A DNA stretch of 64,000 bases from Apus apus (Eukaryota; Chordata; Aves; Apodiformes; Apodidae): positions 151,142,858 through 151,206,857 of the forward strand of contig NC_067282.1 of the NCBI RefSeq assembly GCF_020740795.1, written 5' to 3'. Positions 51,045-63,916 of this stretch are shown one piece after another (position 1 is the stretch's first letter; every line of letters begins with the position of its first letter). The notes beneath the pieces were generated by a model. The model made no database searches. It saw only the letters and a program-made list of their open reading frames with translations, and was not told the origin of the DNA. Both the position numbers and the translations under genes were made by a program.

Positions 51045-54000
51045 TTAGGAGATAAAATATTTCTCTACCATCATACATAAGATATGTAAACTCCTTCCAG
51101 GCAGGCACAGCTGGAAACTATCTTCAAAACATAGCAAAGAGGAAAGAAAACCCTCTTTCTCCGGTTTCACTAGCTCTCTTCTGTAGAGAAATGTGAGTGT
51201 GGGTAGATCCAGACGTTACTGTCAATGAGGTTGGAAGGCAAGTTGCAAGCATAGCTCACAGGAAAAAAAACCAACAGCAAAACTCTCTGAAGATGACAGA
51301 GCAGGCTCTCACATAGCCTGTTGTTCCCAAACAGATCCTTCATGCTCTGCAGTATGTCAGTTAATGCTAGGCAGTGAAATCTTTTCTTCCTCCTCTCTCC
51401 ATTTTATTTTTCAAAGAGGATTCCTTTGGGAAGGAGAGGTCCCATCAAGATAGTAACAGTCTCCAGGGTATATGAAGGCTTTTAGACAGCCCAGTTTGCT
51501 GGAGAATATGAAGGCTGAGCTACTGACCTAGGACTCCAGCACACTGCTAGAGAGTCTGGTGGTTCAAAGAGGAATCAGACAGCTAAGTGCTGAGCCAGTA
51601 TGAAACCCAGACAGGTTTTTTCCCCTCTTTTTAAAGCCTACTCCTTTAGAGCCCTAGGCAACCAAATCAGGCAGGGAGTCATCACCCAAAGCTGGTGTTC
51701 TGAAGGTAAGCACTTTTCAAAATGGACTGCAAGACACAGGTAATTTTTAAAAGACCAGAGGAGTATTAACTGAGTCATCTACATAATAGATGAGAGTGGC
51801 TGGAACTGCATTTTTGGAGGTCAGTCATATGCAAAGTATGACTGGTTTCTGCCAGGTTAGGAAGAGGCAGGCCACTTTTGAGGATTATCAATTAATTTAG
51901 GCAAATGAACACTGGTTGGCTTAGACTCACACAAACTTGTGGAAGATCAGGGCATAGCAGAGGTAGGGCATTAGAGGGGATTACAGATGAACATGTAAGC
52001 ATCTAAAGTATTATGCAGGAGGATCTGAGATGCATACACTTGGGTTTAGGACCTTAATTCTGCCAGTAACCTGGTGTAGATATTTACATCCTTTGTTATC
52101 TCACTCCAGGGCCTTTTTCTTTGGAAGTGAGGAGATTAGCAGTCTCTCAAGTGATACCATAGTTCATTAATCTCCAGAGCTCTTCACTCCAATTTCAGCC
52201 CAGAGGTCTTTACACTGTTTTGCTTTGTATGCAGCATCTGTAATCTATCTGGGTGTTTACACCACACCATGGTTTCAACTGAACGTCCACATACAGGATG
52301 CCCTTTAACAACTGCTGAAATACAACCACATCAAAGGAAGAACTGGTTAGTGGCAGATGCACAACTTCTCATGTCTTCCTACACAAAAAGCTCACAAACA
52401 TCCTCTGTTGTGCAGTTTGCAGCCCAGTCTAGCAGACAGCAGAATGATCGGATCTTGACACAACAGATGTGCTGGTGCCTGGCTCTGCCTCGGTTTACCC
52501 TCTGTCAAATGGGACTAATTGCACAGTACTGCAGATGGAAGGCACAGATAGGTCTCTGACTATGGTCTAGAGTAAAAACAATCTAGCAAATAGCTCAGAC
52601 ATATTGTAAGAAGTGTGCTGATTCAGATATAGTGCATTTTATAGACTGAGAGTTTTAAACTGGGTGAAACAGAATTCCTTAATTACCATTACACATCAGA
52701 ACAGAGCTTGTCCCAGATGACAATTGCAGTCAACAAGTTTCTGATCTAAAACAGACAAGGAAGCTACAACACAGCTGAACTAGAAAGCTGAACTTTCCAT
52801 AGTAGGAAATATGTTCAAGATTATTTTCTAATCATTCATCTTGCTACGAGCTAGCAATCTGTGACTGTTACACAGAACTCTATTTTGGGACCAAGGATTT
52901 TGACTGGAAAGGAAAAAATTAATAACTTTATGCACTGAGGGATCATTTCAGCTGTATAGGGAACATAGCAAAAGACAGTTTAAACAAGACATGCTGAAAT
53001 TAGCTGGGGGATTAGATGGGTTAGCAATACGTGCCATTATCAAGGCAAAACCAAAGTGCATGAAAGGTTTCTTTCTCATTATTTATGGGCCAGCTTTGTG
53101 AAAGCATCACGTTTATAGTGCTAGTGCCATGAGCAAACTCCACATCCATCTTTCTTCCCATACAAAAGCACACAGATTACCAGTTTGTGTTAGGAAGCTC
53201 CCTCCATCACGTTAGAGCACAGTGGTTGTCAGAATGACGCTATTGCTCTTCAGAAGGCTATGCTAGCAGTAAATAGCCTCTGGGGGCAGCTGGTTGTGCC
53301 TCCATTTCTGCCTAGCATTTCATTTTTCAGACTTCTACTGACCCCACAGATCCATCTGCCCTCAGAGGGGGGTAACTACAAGTGTGGCACACAGGCCTGC
53401 CTGCCTTTCCTCCATCACTGCACAGCTTGTTTGAGCATGACTGGTACAAACCCTCAGCGCAGGCTCTCCCACAGAGCCTGCAGGGACACAGAATGGCTGG
53501 TTTATGCAAAGCTCTGTTGTTGTTTTTTTTTCTTCTTTCTCCCCAGCCAACAGTTGACAGTTAATCCATGACATAATATACCCCTCAAAGGGCACCAGAC
53601 TATTTGTCCAGATGAGAGGTGAGTGAAAAAATACAGACCCACTTTGACACCCTATCAGCTAACTCTCCAGATAAACCAACAGCTCACGAGGAGCCAAGAG
53701 CACAAGTCTGTTGTCATGCAAGCACTGGGCAGAGCAATTCCAGATCTTAGTGAGGGTATGAGCTCCAGAAATTTTCCACCCCTTTGGTGAGAGCTTGGGT
53801 GCTGGGATTTAGCTTAAAAAAGGGAACAGATAGACAAGTTGGGGCAGCACAGAATATAGAAAAACTTCAATGAATAAAAAGCACCATTACTTATACACAC
53901 TGGGAAGCAACAGGAGGTGCACAAGTTAAGCTTGCAGACATTTGAACCTGCTGTAAGGACAGTCTAAAATAAGAGCAGGCACCCAGCAGCTGCATTCATA

Positions 54001-57000
54001 CCAAGCTCTCCTTGAGAGGGGAAATGGGAAACTGGCGTATTTTTCTTTAAGCTGTTCTCCAGACATAAAGGTGCAGCTAAGATATGCATGTCAGTATTCG
54101 CTTTAAAGTACCCTTCTTGGAAGCCAACAACAGCATAGCTACAGCCCTGTTTCAGCCCAAGAACCTGGGCAAATTCATACATTCCTAAACATGGGGATCT
54201 GAGTTGCACTCATTGAGTTTATGTGTACTCATGAGTACTCATGCTCATACCTTATTAATACCTGAGGAAGTTAACTGGAAAACTGTTTGGGGTCATGTCT
54301 ACTGCTGGATTGCTGGGTAGGCATGCCAACAACACCTTCCTCTCACCAGCTCTGGGCAAATCCAGTCAGCCTGCCCCACAGCCCCATGGCATGTGTTTGA
54401 GCCAGTGCCTTAAAAAAAGAGGGATAGCCTCACTACCAGGCTTTCTCCACTGACCTCCCAACACTTGCATTTACATTTGCGAAGACATAACCAAAGTGAC
54501 CATTTGGCCAGCTCAGGGCCACCGAACTGCTGCTTCTCGTAGCATGAGAAGCTTTTCTTGGGACATAGAGGAAGGGATGGAGACTCCAGTAACCTCTGCA
54601 TCCCAAATACACATTGCCTTGTTCACTCAGCTACCAGCTATGATGGTATGCCCTGTGCCAGGGCTTGCCTTGACCAAGGGAGCCCCAGGTCTGCCTCCGT
54701 CTGACATGGCTTACCATGAGTGGGCTCTACAGGGCTGCAGGGTAAGGTGGAGGCAGCCTATTCTGTTTGAATATATTTATAGGGGTTGAAAGCCGAACTG
54801 GGAAAGGACTTTGGTACAGTGCAGCCAAGTGACTATAAAGTACTGCTTTAAAAAGCCACAAGGTCACCTTTACTGGCATTTGGATAAGGATTTTATAGAA
54901 GTCATAGGACTGGGAGATGGGCTTGTGCCTGCGATCACAGGAGAGGGAGGGATTTATGTGCTGGTCAAGAAGGCTGCATTGGTGTGACCCTTTCATGTTC
55001 ATAAATGCTCATTTATTAGCCTGTTGGATAAAAGATGCTGATTGGGACTTCTCTTCTCACTTACTGTAGTTCCAGGTGGCTTCCTTGACTCTGCCAGCAC
55101 ACCTTCGTGAAATTTAACAGCCCCCTACTTACCAGAACTCTCCAGGTGCTGTGTCCTCGCACAGTCTGCCTTCTTGCTCAGTTTCACAGCCATAGTCAAT
55201 TTAAGCAAAATGTGAGCGCTAATACATATAATCCTCTCAAATGAAGAACCAGCACACAAGGAATCTCAAGGATTTGGATGGAGGAACTTTGCTGATTATG
55301 TGTGTTGTGAACCTAGTGCTTGTGTATAAATATCCATGTGTGTCTGTGTGTGTGTGCTCAGTCTAACAAGTATCACAGACTCTGATTGTTAAAGCCTGTG
55401 CAGCCTGAACAAGCAAAGCCTGAGCAAACCTGAGAGGAATGAGTTGAGGAAGGAGTAAGACATGCTCTGATGCCATGCACCTTCTGGAAAAAATGTTTTG
55501 GGCAAGCAAGTCTACATCAAAGAAACACCTGGCTCCACCAGTGGCTTCTTTTCCTCAGTGGTATAATACAGGACAGGTTTTGGCCAGGTGGTAGAAAACA
55601 TAAGGATCATGACAAAACTAATGCTTATCTAAAAGCATGTTGTACAGGTGAGCATTTGACTGTGCTTATTAAATTACAGTGTTGTATAAACATCACATCC
55701 TTCAGGCACTGTGTGCTTCAATACCCAGAAACCAGACATATCTGTTCAGTGACTATCACGTGGACTGGAAACTTCCCTGCCCTTTCCTCATGTTAGCCCT
55801 GCAGGGAGATGCAAACATGAAGAATGCCGCAAGCTTCATGCTGATGTGCTAAATATTTAACATCATTAGTCACTGGAGCTCCATCCCTTCCTCCCACTGA
55901 GGTGACTGAGAGACAGATCACAGGTTTAACAGTAGGGTCCCCAGCACTTGCTCCCCTTGATGCCACTTGATGTTGGCAGGTGTATTGGAACCAGGCAGGA
56001 TCAGCAGGCAGGAGTAAAGGGGGACAAGCAGCACAGCCTGCAGCATGGTTGCACCCTGGCTGGGACTGGCTGGCTCATTTGCACAGCGCCTGGGAAGCGA
56101 GGCCCTGCTCCCTGCACCTGAGAACCTGATGATCCACCAGCATCTGACACCAAAGGTCAAGAGAACACAGACAGGGCACTGGCTCAGTGCCATGGGCAGC
56201 TCTGCCCTGCAGCAGGAGAGGAATACTATGCAAGTATACTACAAGTGCAAAGCAGCAAGGATGTGTTTCAGCCTAAGAGCTGATGCAGGTGCATAAACCA
56301 TTTACTGCCAGAAACACCACTATTAGCATAAATAAAAAATTCAGGAGTGCATGGAAGCACAGGACAGCCATAAACCTGACCTGTCTGTAGTCAGTGTGTA
56401 CGTGCTGGAGCAAGGAGACTGGCAGCCACACACTCCACATCCTATCGTGGGACCAGGAGTGTGTATGTGACACCAAATGGTGCTAACAGCCAGGGGGGCT
56501 GGGCACAAGCCCCTGGGACCCTTCATCCTTATGTAAAGCTATTCCTGGAAAAGAGGCAGGAAAATTTCTGGGCTTACACTGATATGGTTTATCTCCACTA
56601 TGGGACTTTGTCTCAGACATGAACCAGAAAAGCTACATGTACTAGTAGCACAGTGGAAAGAGTGACTGCAAAAAGATGCTGAATCAATAATAGCATGGAG
56701 CTGAAAATCCTTTTCCCACCATCCCCTTTCCTCTAGGAAAATTCTGTCCCTAAAGCAGGGGCTGTTGCAGGAGCTTTACAGATTCACTGTGTGGGAATTA
56801 CATATGTTGCTTCACTATGTCAGGACTGCAGCCAAGGGCATCCTTGGTATCCAGAGTAGCAAAGGTGAGGATTTAACCACAGGCATTCAAACCCACTGAG
56901 CCTGCTGGCAATAGCTCACTGTTACTGGTATCTGAACTTGCTCGTTCATCTCAGCTTGAACATCTTCGCTGGGCCCCATGCACAACCAGAAAACTTACAT

Positions 57001-58999
57001 GAGGCCTCACATTTGACCAGCACAGATTTCAGGATGGTCCTTAGTGCACTGACACAGTGTGATAAGGCAGTGCTCCCATTGGGCAGACATTTATCCCAGG
57101 CACCTAATAACCAGAGGCTAGGCACAAAATATATGTAAACTCTCCCTCCTCCACCACATTGTCCTACATAAAAATATCTAGAGACTCCAGTCCCACTCAG
57201 ACTGACAGAGGCAGCTGCCATAGTAGAGTTTTTAATCCTAAAGTGGAGGCTGTTGTCATTGGCAGAAAATCTTATTGTGTTGGACAGGCAATTCTAGACC
57301 TTAATTAAATAGGTTGCCCTCCCCATGAAGCCAGACAGGCTATACTGGAGTCAAATGAAGCAAGTTGCTTAAGCCAGGGACCACCTGGCTGTAACTTCAT
57401 CTAGGTGACAGCATATGCTTTTGTGACCCTCTCTGACAGGCTGGAACCCCATGCAACCTCTCAGAGGTAAACTGAGGATTTGTAAAGAGCAAGAAATCAG
57501 AGACACTCTGTTCTGGGAAGGAATCGATTCCTTCTCCTTTCAGAGACTGAAATTTTGTGGCTTTTGCCCTGACTAAAGACACAGCAGGTCACAGTGGCTC
57601 AGGATTGGTTTTTAAGGGAGGCAGTGGCTCCTCCTCTGTCTCTGCTGCACACAGTGTAGCAGGGAGTGCTTTGAACCAGTCCCTGCTAGTAGGTCCTAAC
57701 AGCAAGTACCTCATTTTCCTTTCTCATGGTTGCCCTCAAGCTGTCTCTGTGAGACCAGGCCCATTACTTTCTCCATACCAGAAAAGAGCAGCCGTGTTGA
57801 CTCCATGATTTCCCCTGGGCACAGTCCAGCTGCTTGTCTCTGTAGCAAGCTTGGGGGGGTCTAAGCCAATCAGTGTTCATTTGCCTCTGCTGTGCCAAGG
57901 TGTGACCCTGGCAGGAATGCTTTTGATTCTGTACAAATGTACAGAAAGACAGCATGCTGCATAATGTCCTTATGTTTTGCATGGAGACAGCTTGAGTGCT
58001 TGTGCCAGAAGAGACTGCAGCACCCTGCTCCTGAGGCCCTGGATGCTGGGGATGGAGAGAAAGAGGACTCCAGTGCTTGCTGCGGGGTATAACTGCCCCT
58101 CCAACTAGGTCCGGCCAGAGGAAATGCACAAGTTCCCAGAGTCAGCTATTCCCCTGTGAATTTGGGTGTCAGGTCAAGACTTGGCAGTCAAAAACCGTTT
58201 TCAGGTTCCAACCGTTTGTGACTAACCCTTGGGCAGCCCTAGGCACGATGTGGCCCTCAGCCTCTTCCCCTACCTCAGTAAAATTAGATCAGTTGTACCT
58301 CACTGTGGCATCAGGATGGGAAGAGAGCAGTGGGCAGAGGTGGGTGCCTTCCCGCTGTGTCTGTCCCTTAAGCCCCCTCACAGGACATGGGGATACCTCT
58401 GTAATCACAGTGCAGCATGCACTGCAGAGACGCCCCAGCAAAAATGCAAAATGGTACAGAGGCCAAACCTTGGTTCTGAAGAGCACACGCTGTTGTTGCC
58501 CTCCTGGGCTAACCAGCCCTGCTTTGCCTTGCCTGGAGGGAGCAATGCACGGTGCTGCTGCTGGGACCTGAGGCCGCTTGCACGTGCCACCTCCCCATAA
58601 ATAAGCAAAGGACCTTCCCTCACCACATTCCCCCCAGCACAGCAGTGGCTGTGGTCTCTACTGAGGCAGCACTTCTCTCAGCTCTGAGGCAGTGAGTCTA
58701 GGCTGTCATTTTGCATTGTGAAGTCCTGTAAGCAGGTCATGACCCCACGGTGGCAGCTGGGTGACCGGAGTCCCCTGGCTGAGACCGAGGCCACGTGCCG
58801 CTCGAGTCATGGTCTGACACCACAGGATGTAGTGCAGCCAGAAACTCAAGCAAAGCATCTTTTTGCTTTCCCCACCTCCCCCACTTCTCACCGGAGTGTC
58901 TGTAAAGCCAGGAGCAAACACGCCACTGGTGCAGGAATTTTTATTTTCCAAGAAACATATACTTCACTTCCCAGTGCAACAGAACATTAGATGCATAGC
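51045..58999. other. Non-coding interval downstream of MB
   Basis: Eight kilobases with no recognised exon, RNA gene or interspersed repeat. There is a short TG run near 55338-55358. The many overlapping open frames (for example near 58077-58600) have random composition. Confidence 0.5.
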
Positions 59000-59019
59000 G
59001 GCAGGTACCAGAAACCTAC

Positions 59020-59660
59020 AGATTGCAGGAGTACTGCTCTTTATTAATAGTTTTGCTAATGTGAGTTTAGCAACTAATGCAAGTTTCTGAGCTGGCAGAC
59101 CGTGGAGAGTGACTGGTTGCTTTCATCCCCACAAAACAAGGTAAATCTGTGCTGGAAGCTCTTTCTCCACAGTAACCTGCTAACAGTCAGACTTTTGGGG
59201 AGGAACAGGATGCTGTGCCCCTGCTTCCCATCCTGACATCTCTTTCATACCATTTGAGTCATTGCTTCACTCTCTCATTCATCGCACTCCTCAACACTCC
59301 CTTGTTCCTCCACAGCCCTTCATCTCTGGCCATGCCAGTCCCCTCTCAGATCAGACAGGGTTTTGGGAAGGGAGAAAGAAAAAGAGGGTAGGATAGGCAG
59401 AAGCTCACAGATAACCCCTTACATTATTTTTCCTAAGAAAGCAGATTATTTCTCTTGCATACATGAAGCCAGGAAACAGTGGTTTATCATGGATATCACT
59501 CTGAGGGCCTTTATGCTGCCTGGAGTGACTCTTGGCCTCTCATCAAAGCTTTCCCACACATCTTGGATTGCCAGTTGTGAGATGTCCAAAACAGTGCTGG
59601 GGAAGCTACTCTAAGATGCTTGTCCAGGCCTCCATCATGGTGTTCTTCTGTGTGGATGTG
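59020..59660 (-). other. MB: MB 3' untranslated region
   Basis: This follows the MB stop codon on the - strand and ends near the first downstream AATAAA (59040-59045 on the + strand as tttatt). A length of about 0.6 kb is typical of vertebrate MB. A second AATAAA at about 58938-58943 would lengthen it by about 100 bases. Confidence 0.6.
59040..59045 (-). terminator. MB: Candidate MB poly(A) signal
   Basis: AATAAA on the - strand, with 'tgtaggtttctgg' a short way downstream as a possible GU-rich element. An alternative AATAAA lies about 100 bases further on. Confidence 0.5.
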
Positions 59661-59807
59661 CTAACCCTGGAAACCAAACTCCTTGTACTTGCTGGCCATA
59701 TCATTTCGGAACAGCTCCAGGGCCTTCTTCATTGCAGCCTGGGCATCAGCCCCAAAGTCTGCAGAGTGTTTTTCGGCAATGACCTTGATAATGACTTCAG
59801 AAATGAA
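59661..59807 (-). other. MB: MB coding exon 3
   Basis: The acceptor 'cttcctcacag' precedes TTC ATT TCT. The exon encodes residues 106-153 (mature numbering), from FISEVIIKV through the G and H helices to FGFQG, then stop at 59663-59661. Its 147-nt coding length fits globin exon 3. Confidence 0.97.
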
Positions 59808-62800
59808 CTGTGAGGAAGGAAAGAGAGAGAGAAAAACTGAAGGGACACTCAAGGTTTATTTTCAGAAAATCCAAACTAAGAAATAGGTTGCAGAGCCTGG
59901 AAATATCTCCAAGCTAATTCCTGCAGTCTCTGGAGAGACAATGAGGTCTAACATGCAAGGAGCCTAGGCTGGGAAGAATCGAGCTCTATTCCTAGCTCTG
60001 ATGCTGATCTGCTTCATGACCTTGAGTAGACCACAGCCTTTCCCATTCTTCATCTGCCTCAGCCATTAAGGCCCATGCCCATGTTTTTATGACACATAGT
60101 TTTGTGGATCTTGGTCTCCAATGGATCTACTAGGGCTTACTCTAAAATTTTATGTCCCTTGTGTCCCGCTACTGGTTCTTCTGTAAAGTAGTTTCCCAGG
60201 CATGCAGAGGCTGCATGGGCTGGTTTATTATTGTCAAGCGTTGCTCAGACTGCATGTGCTGTTTGGAATAGGAAAGATAAACTCCAGTTTTCACATACCA
60301 TTTGCATAACATGCACCCTTTTTGTGTCTCCTCTTGCCTGTACACAGAGACCTTGAATGTGAGGGAGAGCTCACAGGAGTCCCACCAGCCGTCAGTAAAT
60401 ACAAGTGCAACTCTCACATAGCTGTCTTGCACACATTCACTACGCATCAGACACCAAGATTCCCTTCCCTTTTCCATACCTCCAGATATTTGACAGGGAT
60501 TTTGTGCTTGGTCGCATGCGTTTGAGCCAGGGGCTTCAGCTCAGCCTCATGACTACCCTTCTGCTTCAGGATTTTGCCCAGTTGGGTAAGGACAGTGACT
60601 CCATGTTTCTTCAGATCTTCAGAGCCCTTCATCTGATCTGGGCTCTTCAGGCCTTTGAACTTTTCAAACTTATCCAGGGTCTCAGGGTGGTCCTGAAAGA
60701 GTCTGTAGACAAAAGTAGAGGGAACTTGTGAGACTTGAGAGAGCTGTTATCCAGAGGAGAGCTGATGTCCAGTTGCTCCAGGTATTTCAGAGTATAGGGA
60801 CAGGCAAAGGTGTGATAACCGGCTTCCCTCCTCAAAGAAAGCTCTTAGGTAGTACCTGTTAGTAGAGGCTACTTTAACCTGGAAACTCTGATGCCTTAGA
60901 TCCTTTCCAAATTACCACCATTGACAGTCACACCTTTTAGCATGTATGGGAAGCATCTGACCCTACTCTGAGTCTGGTTTAAGTATTTTTCATCCTTCCT
61001 CTGGCAGTTTGCTCTGAAGCCTGGTGGCACACTGTGTACAGAAGTTTCCTTTCTATTTATTTTGTACAGGTTGCTTTTATAATTATCTTTAACAAACGAT
61101 AAAGCCTGTTGTCTTTGGAGCTCCAGACATACCTCTCTTTGAGTATTGTATCTGCTTTAATCCCATCCTCTCACACATATCCTAACATGACCACTGCTCT
61201 CTTTTTCCATTCCCTCCGGCTGTGACAGAGACACTGCCCTAAACATGTCCAACTAGAGCAAAAGAGCAAGTGGGTGTTGTTTGGGTTCTTTTAACAGCTC
61301 TGCTAACTCTTTGTCACCAGTCCCCTCGGTTATGTCAACTGTGTCAAGATAGAAGACAAGAGCCAAGGCTGGTTGTGGTACTGAGAGGTGAGTTTTTTCA
61401 TTCACCTGAAGGAAAAACAAAACCAAACAAAACCACCTGTCCTCATTGACTTACTATTGCTGAGGAGCCAAGCTGTACACCCCTGGGTCTCAACAGGACC
61501 TTTTTCCCAGCCCATATCTGCCTTGACCAAGAAAGCAGAGTTCAAGAGACTTCTCATACAATAAAATAAAAATTTAAAAATTGAACATCTCTCAGCCTCA
61601 GATCCGTCACATCTGGAGGGATGTTCTTCAACATCTCCTTCAGCTGTTCTTCAACTAGATGGGAGAGCTTACTGTGCCCCCACATTATGCTTACAGACAT
61701 GAAGGAATTTGTTTCCTGCCTCTTCCTCCTTCCCACTCCCCCAGCTGAATCCAGCTGCCAGCAGTGTGGTTCTTCCACTGGGAACCACAGCACCTTAGAG
61801 AGTCCTTGGGAGCAAGTGGGTAACAAAATCATGGGGCTGTCAGGCGTGCTGGTGCCATGCTGCACAGTGCTATACATAGTCACTCTGATCCTGAAATGGA
61901 AGTGAAATAAAGAAGACAGCTAAAAGATAGGCTAGTGTTGTCCCTGCTCCTTCTTCCTTGCTGCATTTGCAAGGAGGCAGGATGCAGACACCACTGGCAA
62001 CCAAACTAGTAGGAAATTTCACTCTTTCCCTGCCAGAAGCCTAGAGCCAAGGCAGAAAGGAGATACCATCCATCCTGATCTTTAGGAGCAATCTAATAAC
62101 TAGGGGTTGAGAGACATCTGCTCCCTTGGACAACTTTATTTTGAGGTATTATATCCTCTGGTGAGAATAATCCAACTAGTTGAAGCACTAGCAAAAGCAA
62201 CGTTTGTCTTTACAGTCGGGCCCTACAGCTCACGTCTGTGAAGTGGCTCACCCAAGTTACCTGCAGCAGTGTCTGGAGCTCCAGCCCAGGACCTCAGCCA
62301 TGAAGCCAGCCTCCCTCCAACAGTACAGTAGTTGCACACTTGCACTGCCCTCAGGGGGTTGCTGGGACTACTGGGGTGTATATCCCATTTAGAACTGGAC
62401 CTTCCTTCTAAGTACATTGCCATCAGGGCCAGGCTCTCACTGGTTGATGTAAATATAGGTTAAACCACACTCAAAAATGCCTTGCACACATGGAAAACAC
62501 AGGCTGTTCTGCAGCTAAAAGTTTGTGTGAATGAATGACCAGTCTTTGCTGGCATTTCATTTCAGAGGTCTTCAAAGGATTTCTGTACTGTACCAGGTGC
62601 TGAGCACACCACCATCAGCCTTTCCTTTTTTTCCTGTATGTTTCCATGGCACAGGTTGTGTCATACCTGGAGAGATGAAAAACCCTTGCACCTTGAAATG
62701 GGATGGAGTTATTTCTAACAATCTCCCTCCATCGTGTCTGGCTATGGCTGAATCACATCTGCCAAAGATTATATACTCCCAAGATTTTTGAAAATTCTTC

Positions 62801-63916
62801 CAAGGAGTATTTTTTTGCTTCCTTTAGAAAACATCTAGTTGAACCAGTGTTTTCTAAACATATTCCCAGGATATGACATCTACCTAAAAACTCTGTAACA
62901 ATGCACAGACACATTTCTAAACTACTAGCTGCTGGGCTTTCCCTGCCTCTCTGCTCCCTCAGAAAGCCCTTGAAGGAACAAGAAACTACCTGGTTTGGCT
63001 GCGGAGCACAAAGTGTCAGGGGAGAGCGGTGTCCTCTATTTGATGCCGTGCTCTGCCCTGTGATACCTCTAAGAAAAATGGTGTAACCCTTTCAGCTGGA
63101 ATCTGCTTTTAGAGTTTTGTGGCACTTCCAGAGCCAAAGTATCGATCTCACTCAGAAGGACTGGAGAGGAAGGTGCAGCTTCCTGCTGCCGCTCCAGCAA
63201 GCCTGCTCTGCTCTGGACCTCATGAGGGAAAAACCGTCACATTGCCACCCAACTGCCCTCATCCCTCCCTCCCCTTCAAAGGGCAGCTGAATTGGGCCAT
63301 GATAAAGCAGGTAAATAAAACAGTCCTCTGCTTTGGTTTGTCCTTGAAAAAGCTTTGAATGGACAGTGGATTTTCCTGGTGGTGTGGGCTCCTTCCTTTA
63401 GCCATGCTTAAGACAGGAACCCCACCCTGGAGCAGGTGCCATATTCCCCACTGTTCTCAGCATCCTTAGCCCCCCAGCACATTGTACCGAGTCCAGGCTG
63501 AGGGGGAGATCTGGAGAGACTCTCCTCCAAGTCTCCATCCCTGCTGGTCTTTAAGGACAGTCTTGGATCAAATTCCCAGCCAGTGTCACTTCCAACTCTG
63601 CAGCCCCAAGATCCCGCTTTACACAGTGAGTAATTTTTAACACAGAAACCACAGCAATAAAAAAAACCACAGCAATGAAAAAAACACCACCCCACAACAA
63701 AGAAAACAGCCTGTTGAAATAAACACTGCCAAACATGAGCCCCCCTACTAAACACACACCTTCCTTGGTCTCTCATCAAAAGCTCTCAGCTTTACTTTTA
63801 GGACGGAAGCTTCTTGCCTACCTCATTAAAACTGCATGCCCATGGCCAGCGAGGTCAGCCTCCACCTTTCCCCAGATGGTCAGGACCTGCTGCCATTCCT
63901 GATCACTGAGCCCCAT
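59661..63916 (-). CDS. MB: MB, myoglobin, three exons
   Basis: Joining 63916-63822, 60702-60480 and 59807-59661 on the - strand gives 465 nt: 154 residues including the initiator Met, the normal bird length. Myoglobin is the cytosolic haem protein that stores and carries oxygen in cardiac and slow skeletal muscle. Counting without Met, Leu29 (B10), Phe43 (CD1), distal His64 (E7), Val68 (E11) and proximal His93 (F8) are all in place, so haem and oxygen binding should be intact. It starts [11 protein letters not shown] and ends [10 protein letters not shown] plain count gives 23 Lys+Arg and 21 Asp+Glu, a net charge of about +2 without His, so not the high surface charge reported for deep-diving mammals. 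The ATG has a strong context (accATGG). The introns fall at the two positions conserved in all vertebrate globins. Only 84 bp upstream of the ATG is in the window, so most of the promoter is missing. Confidence 0.98.
59808..60479 (-). other. MB: MB intron 2
   Basis: A 672-bp GT...AG intron between Glu105 and Phe106 (phase 0), with donor GAG|gtatgg. Nothing else is recognised inside. Confidence 0.95.
60480..60702 (-). other. MB: MB coding exon 2
   Basis: 223 nt, the exon length typical of vertebrate MB, from acceptor 'ttgtctacag' to donor GAG|gtatgg. It encodes the end of Arg31 through Glu105, including the CD corner [17 protein letters not shown], distal His in KKHGVTVL and proximal His in [10 protein letters not shown]. 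Confidence 0.97.
60703..63821 (-). other. MB: MB intron 1
   Basis: A 3119-bp intron with donor ATGAG|gtaggc and acceptor at 60704-60703, splitting Arg31 after its second base. It contains a short tandem of 'aaaccacagcaat' near 63646-63682. Open frames inside it, such as 61554-61883 and 63408-63779, lack splice sites and family matches and are treated as chance. Confidence 0.95.
63646..63682 (+). repeat. 18-bp tandem duplication in MB intron 1
   Basis: Two copies of a unit like aaaccacagcaat(a/g)aaaa lie side by side. Confidence 0.8.
63822..63916 (-). other. MB: MB coding exon 1
   Basis: It encodes Met plus residues 1-30 and two bases of Arg31: [20 protein letters not shown] and onward to AVLM. 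The ATG at 63916-63914 follows 'ggtgaacc', a strong initiation context. The frame joins exon 2 exactly. Confidence 0.97.

Noticed and set aside
58077-58600. Overlapping frames of 123-164 codons
   Set aside because: Three overlapping frames on both strands have comparable lengths and Cys/Ser/Pro-rich random composition, with no splice structure. I saw no sign of selection for coding.
61554-61883. Minus-strand frame in MB intron 1 with a leucine-rich-looking peptide ([13 protein letters not shown])
   Set aside because: It is a single short stretch without repeats of the motif, with no usable donor after it and no partner exon. Chance is the simplest explanation, though a protein search would settle it.
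63486-63580. Possible LINE-like segment in MB intron 1 ('ctgctggtctttaaggacag')
   Set aside because: It vaguely recalls the end of CR1 ORF2 on the - strand, but the match is short and no octamer tail or 3'UTR follows.
63408-63779. Minus-strand 123-codon frame in MB intron 1
   Set aside because: It lies wholly within the intron. Part of it is a repeated FFIAVV produced by the 18-bp DNA duplication, and there is no family match.
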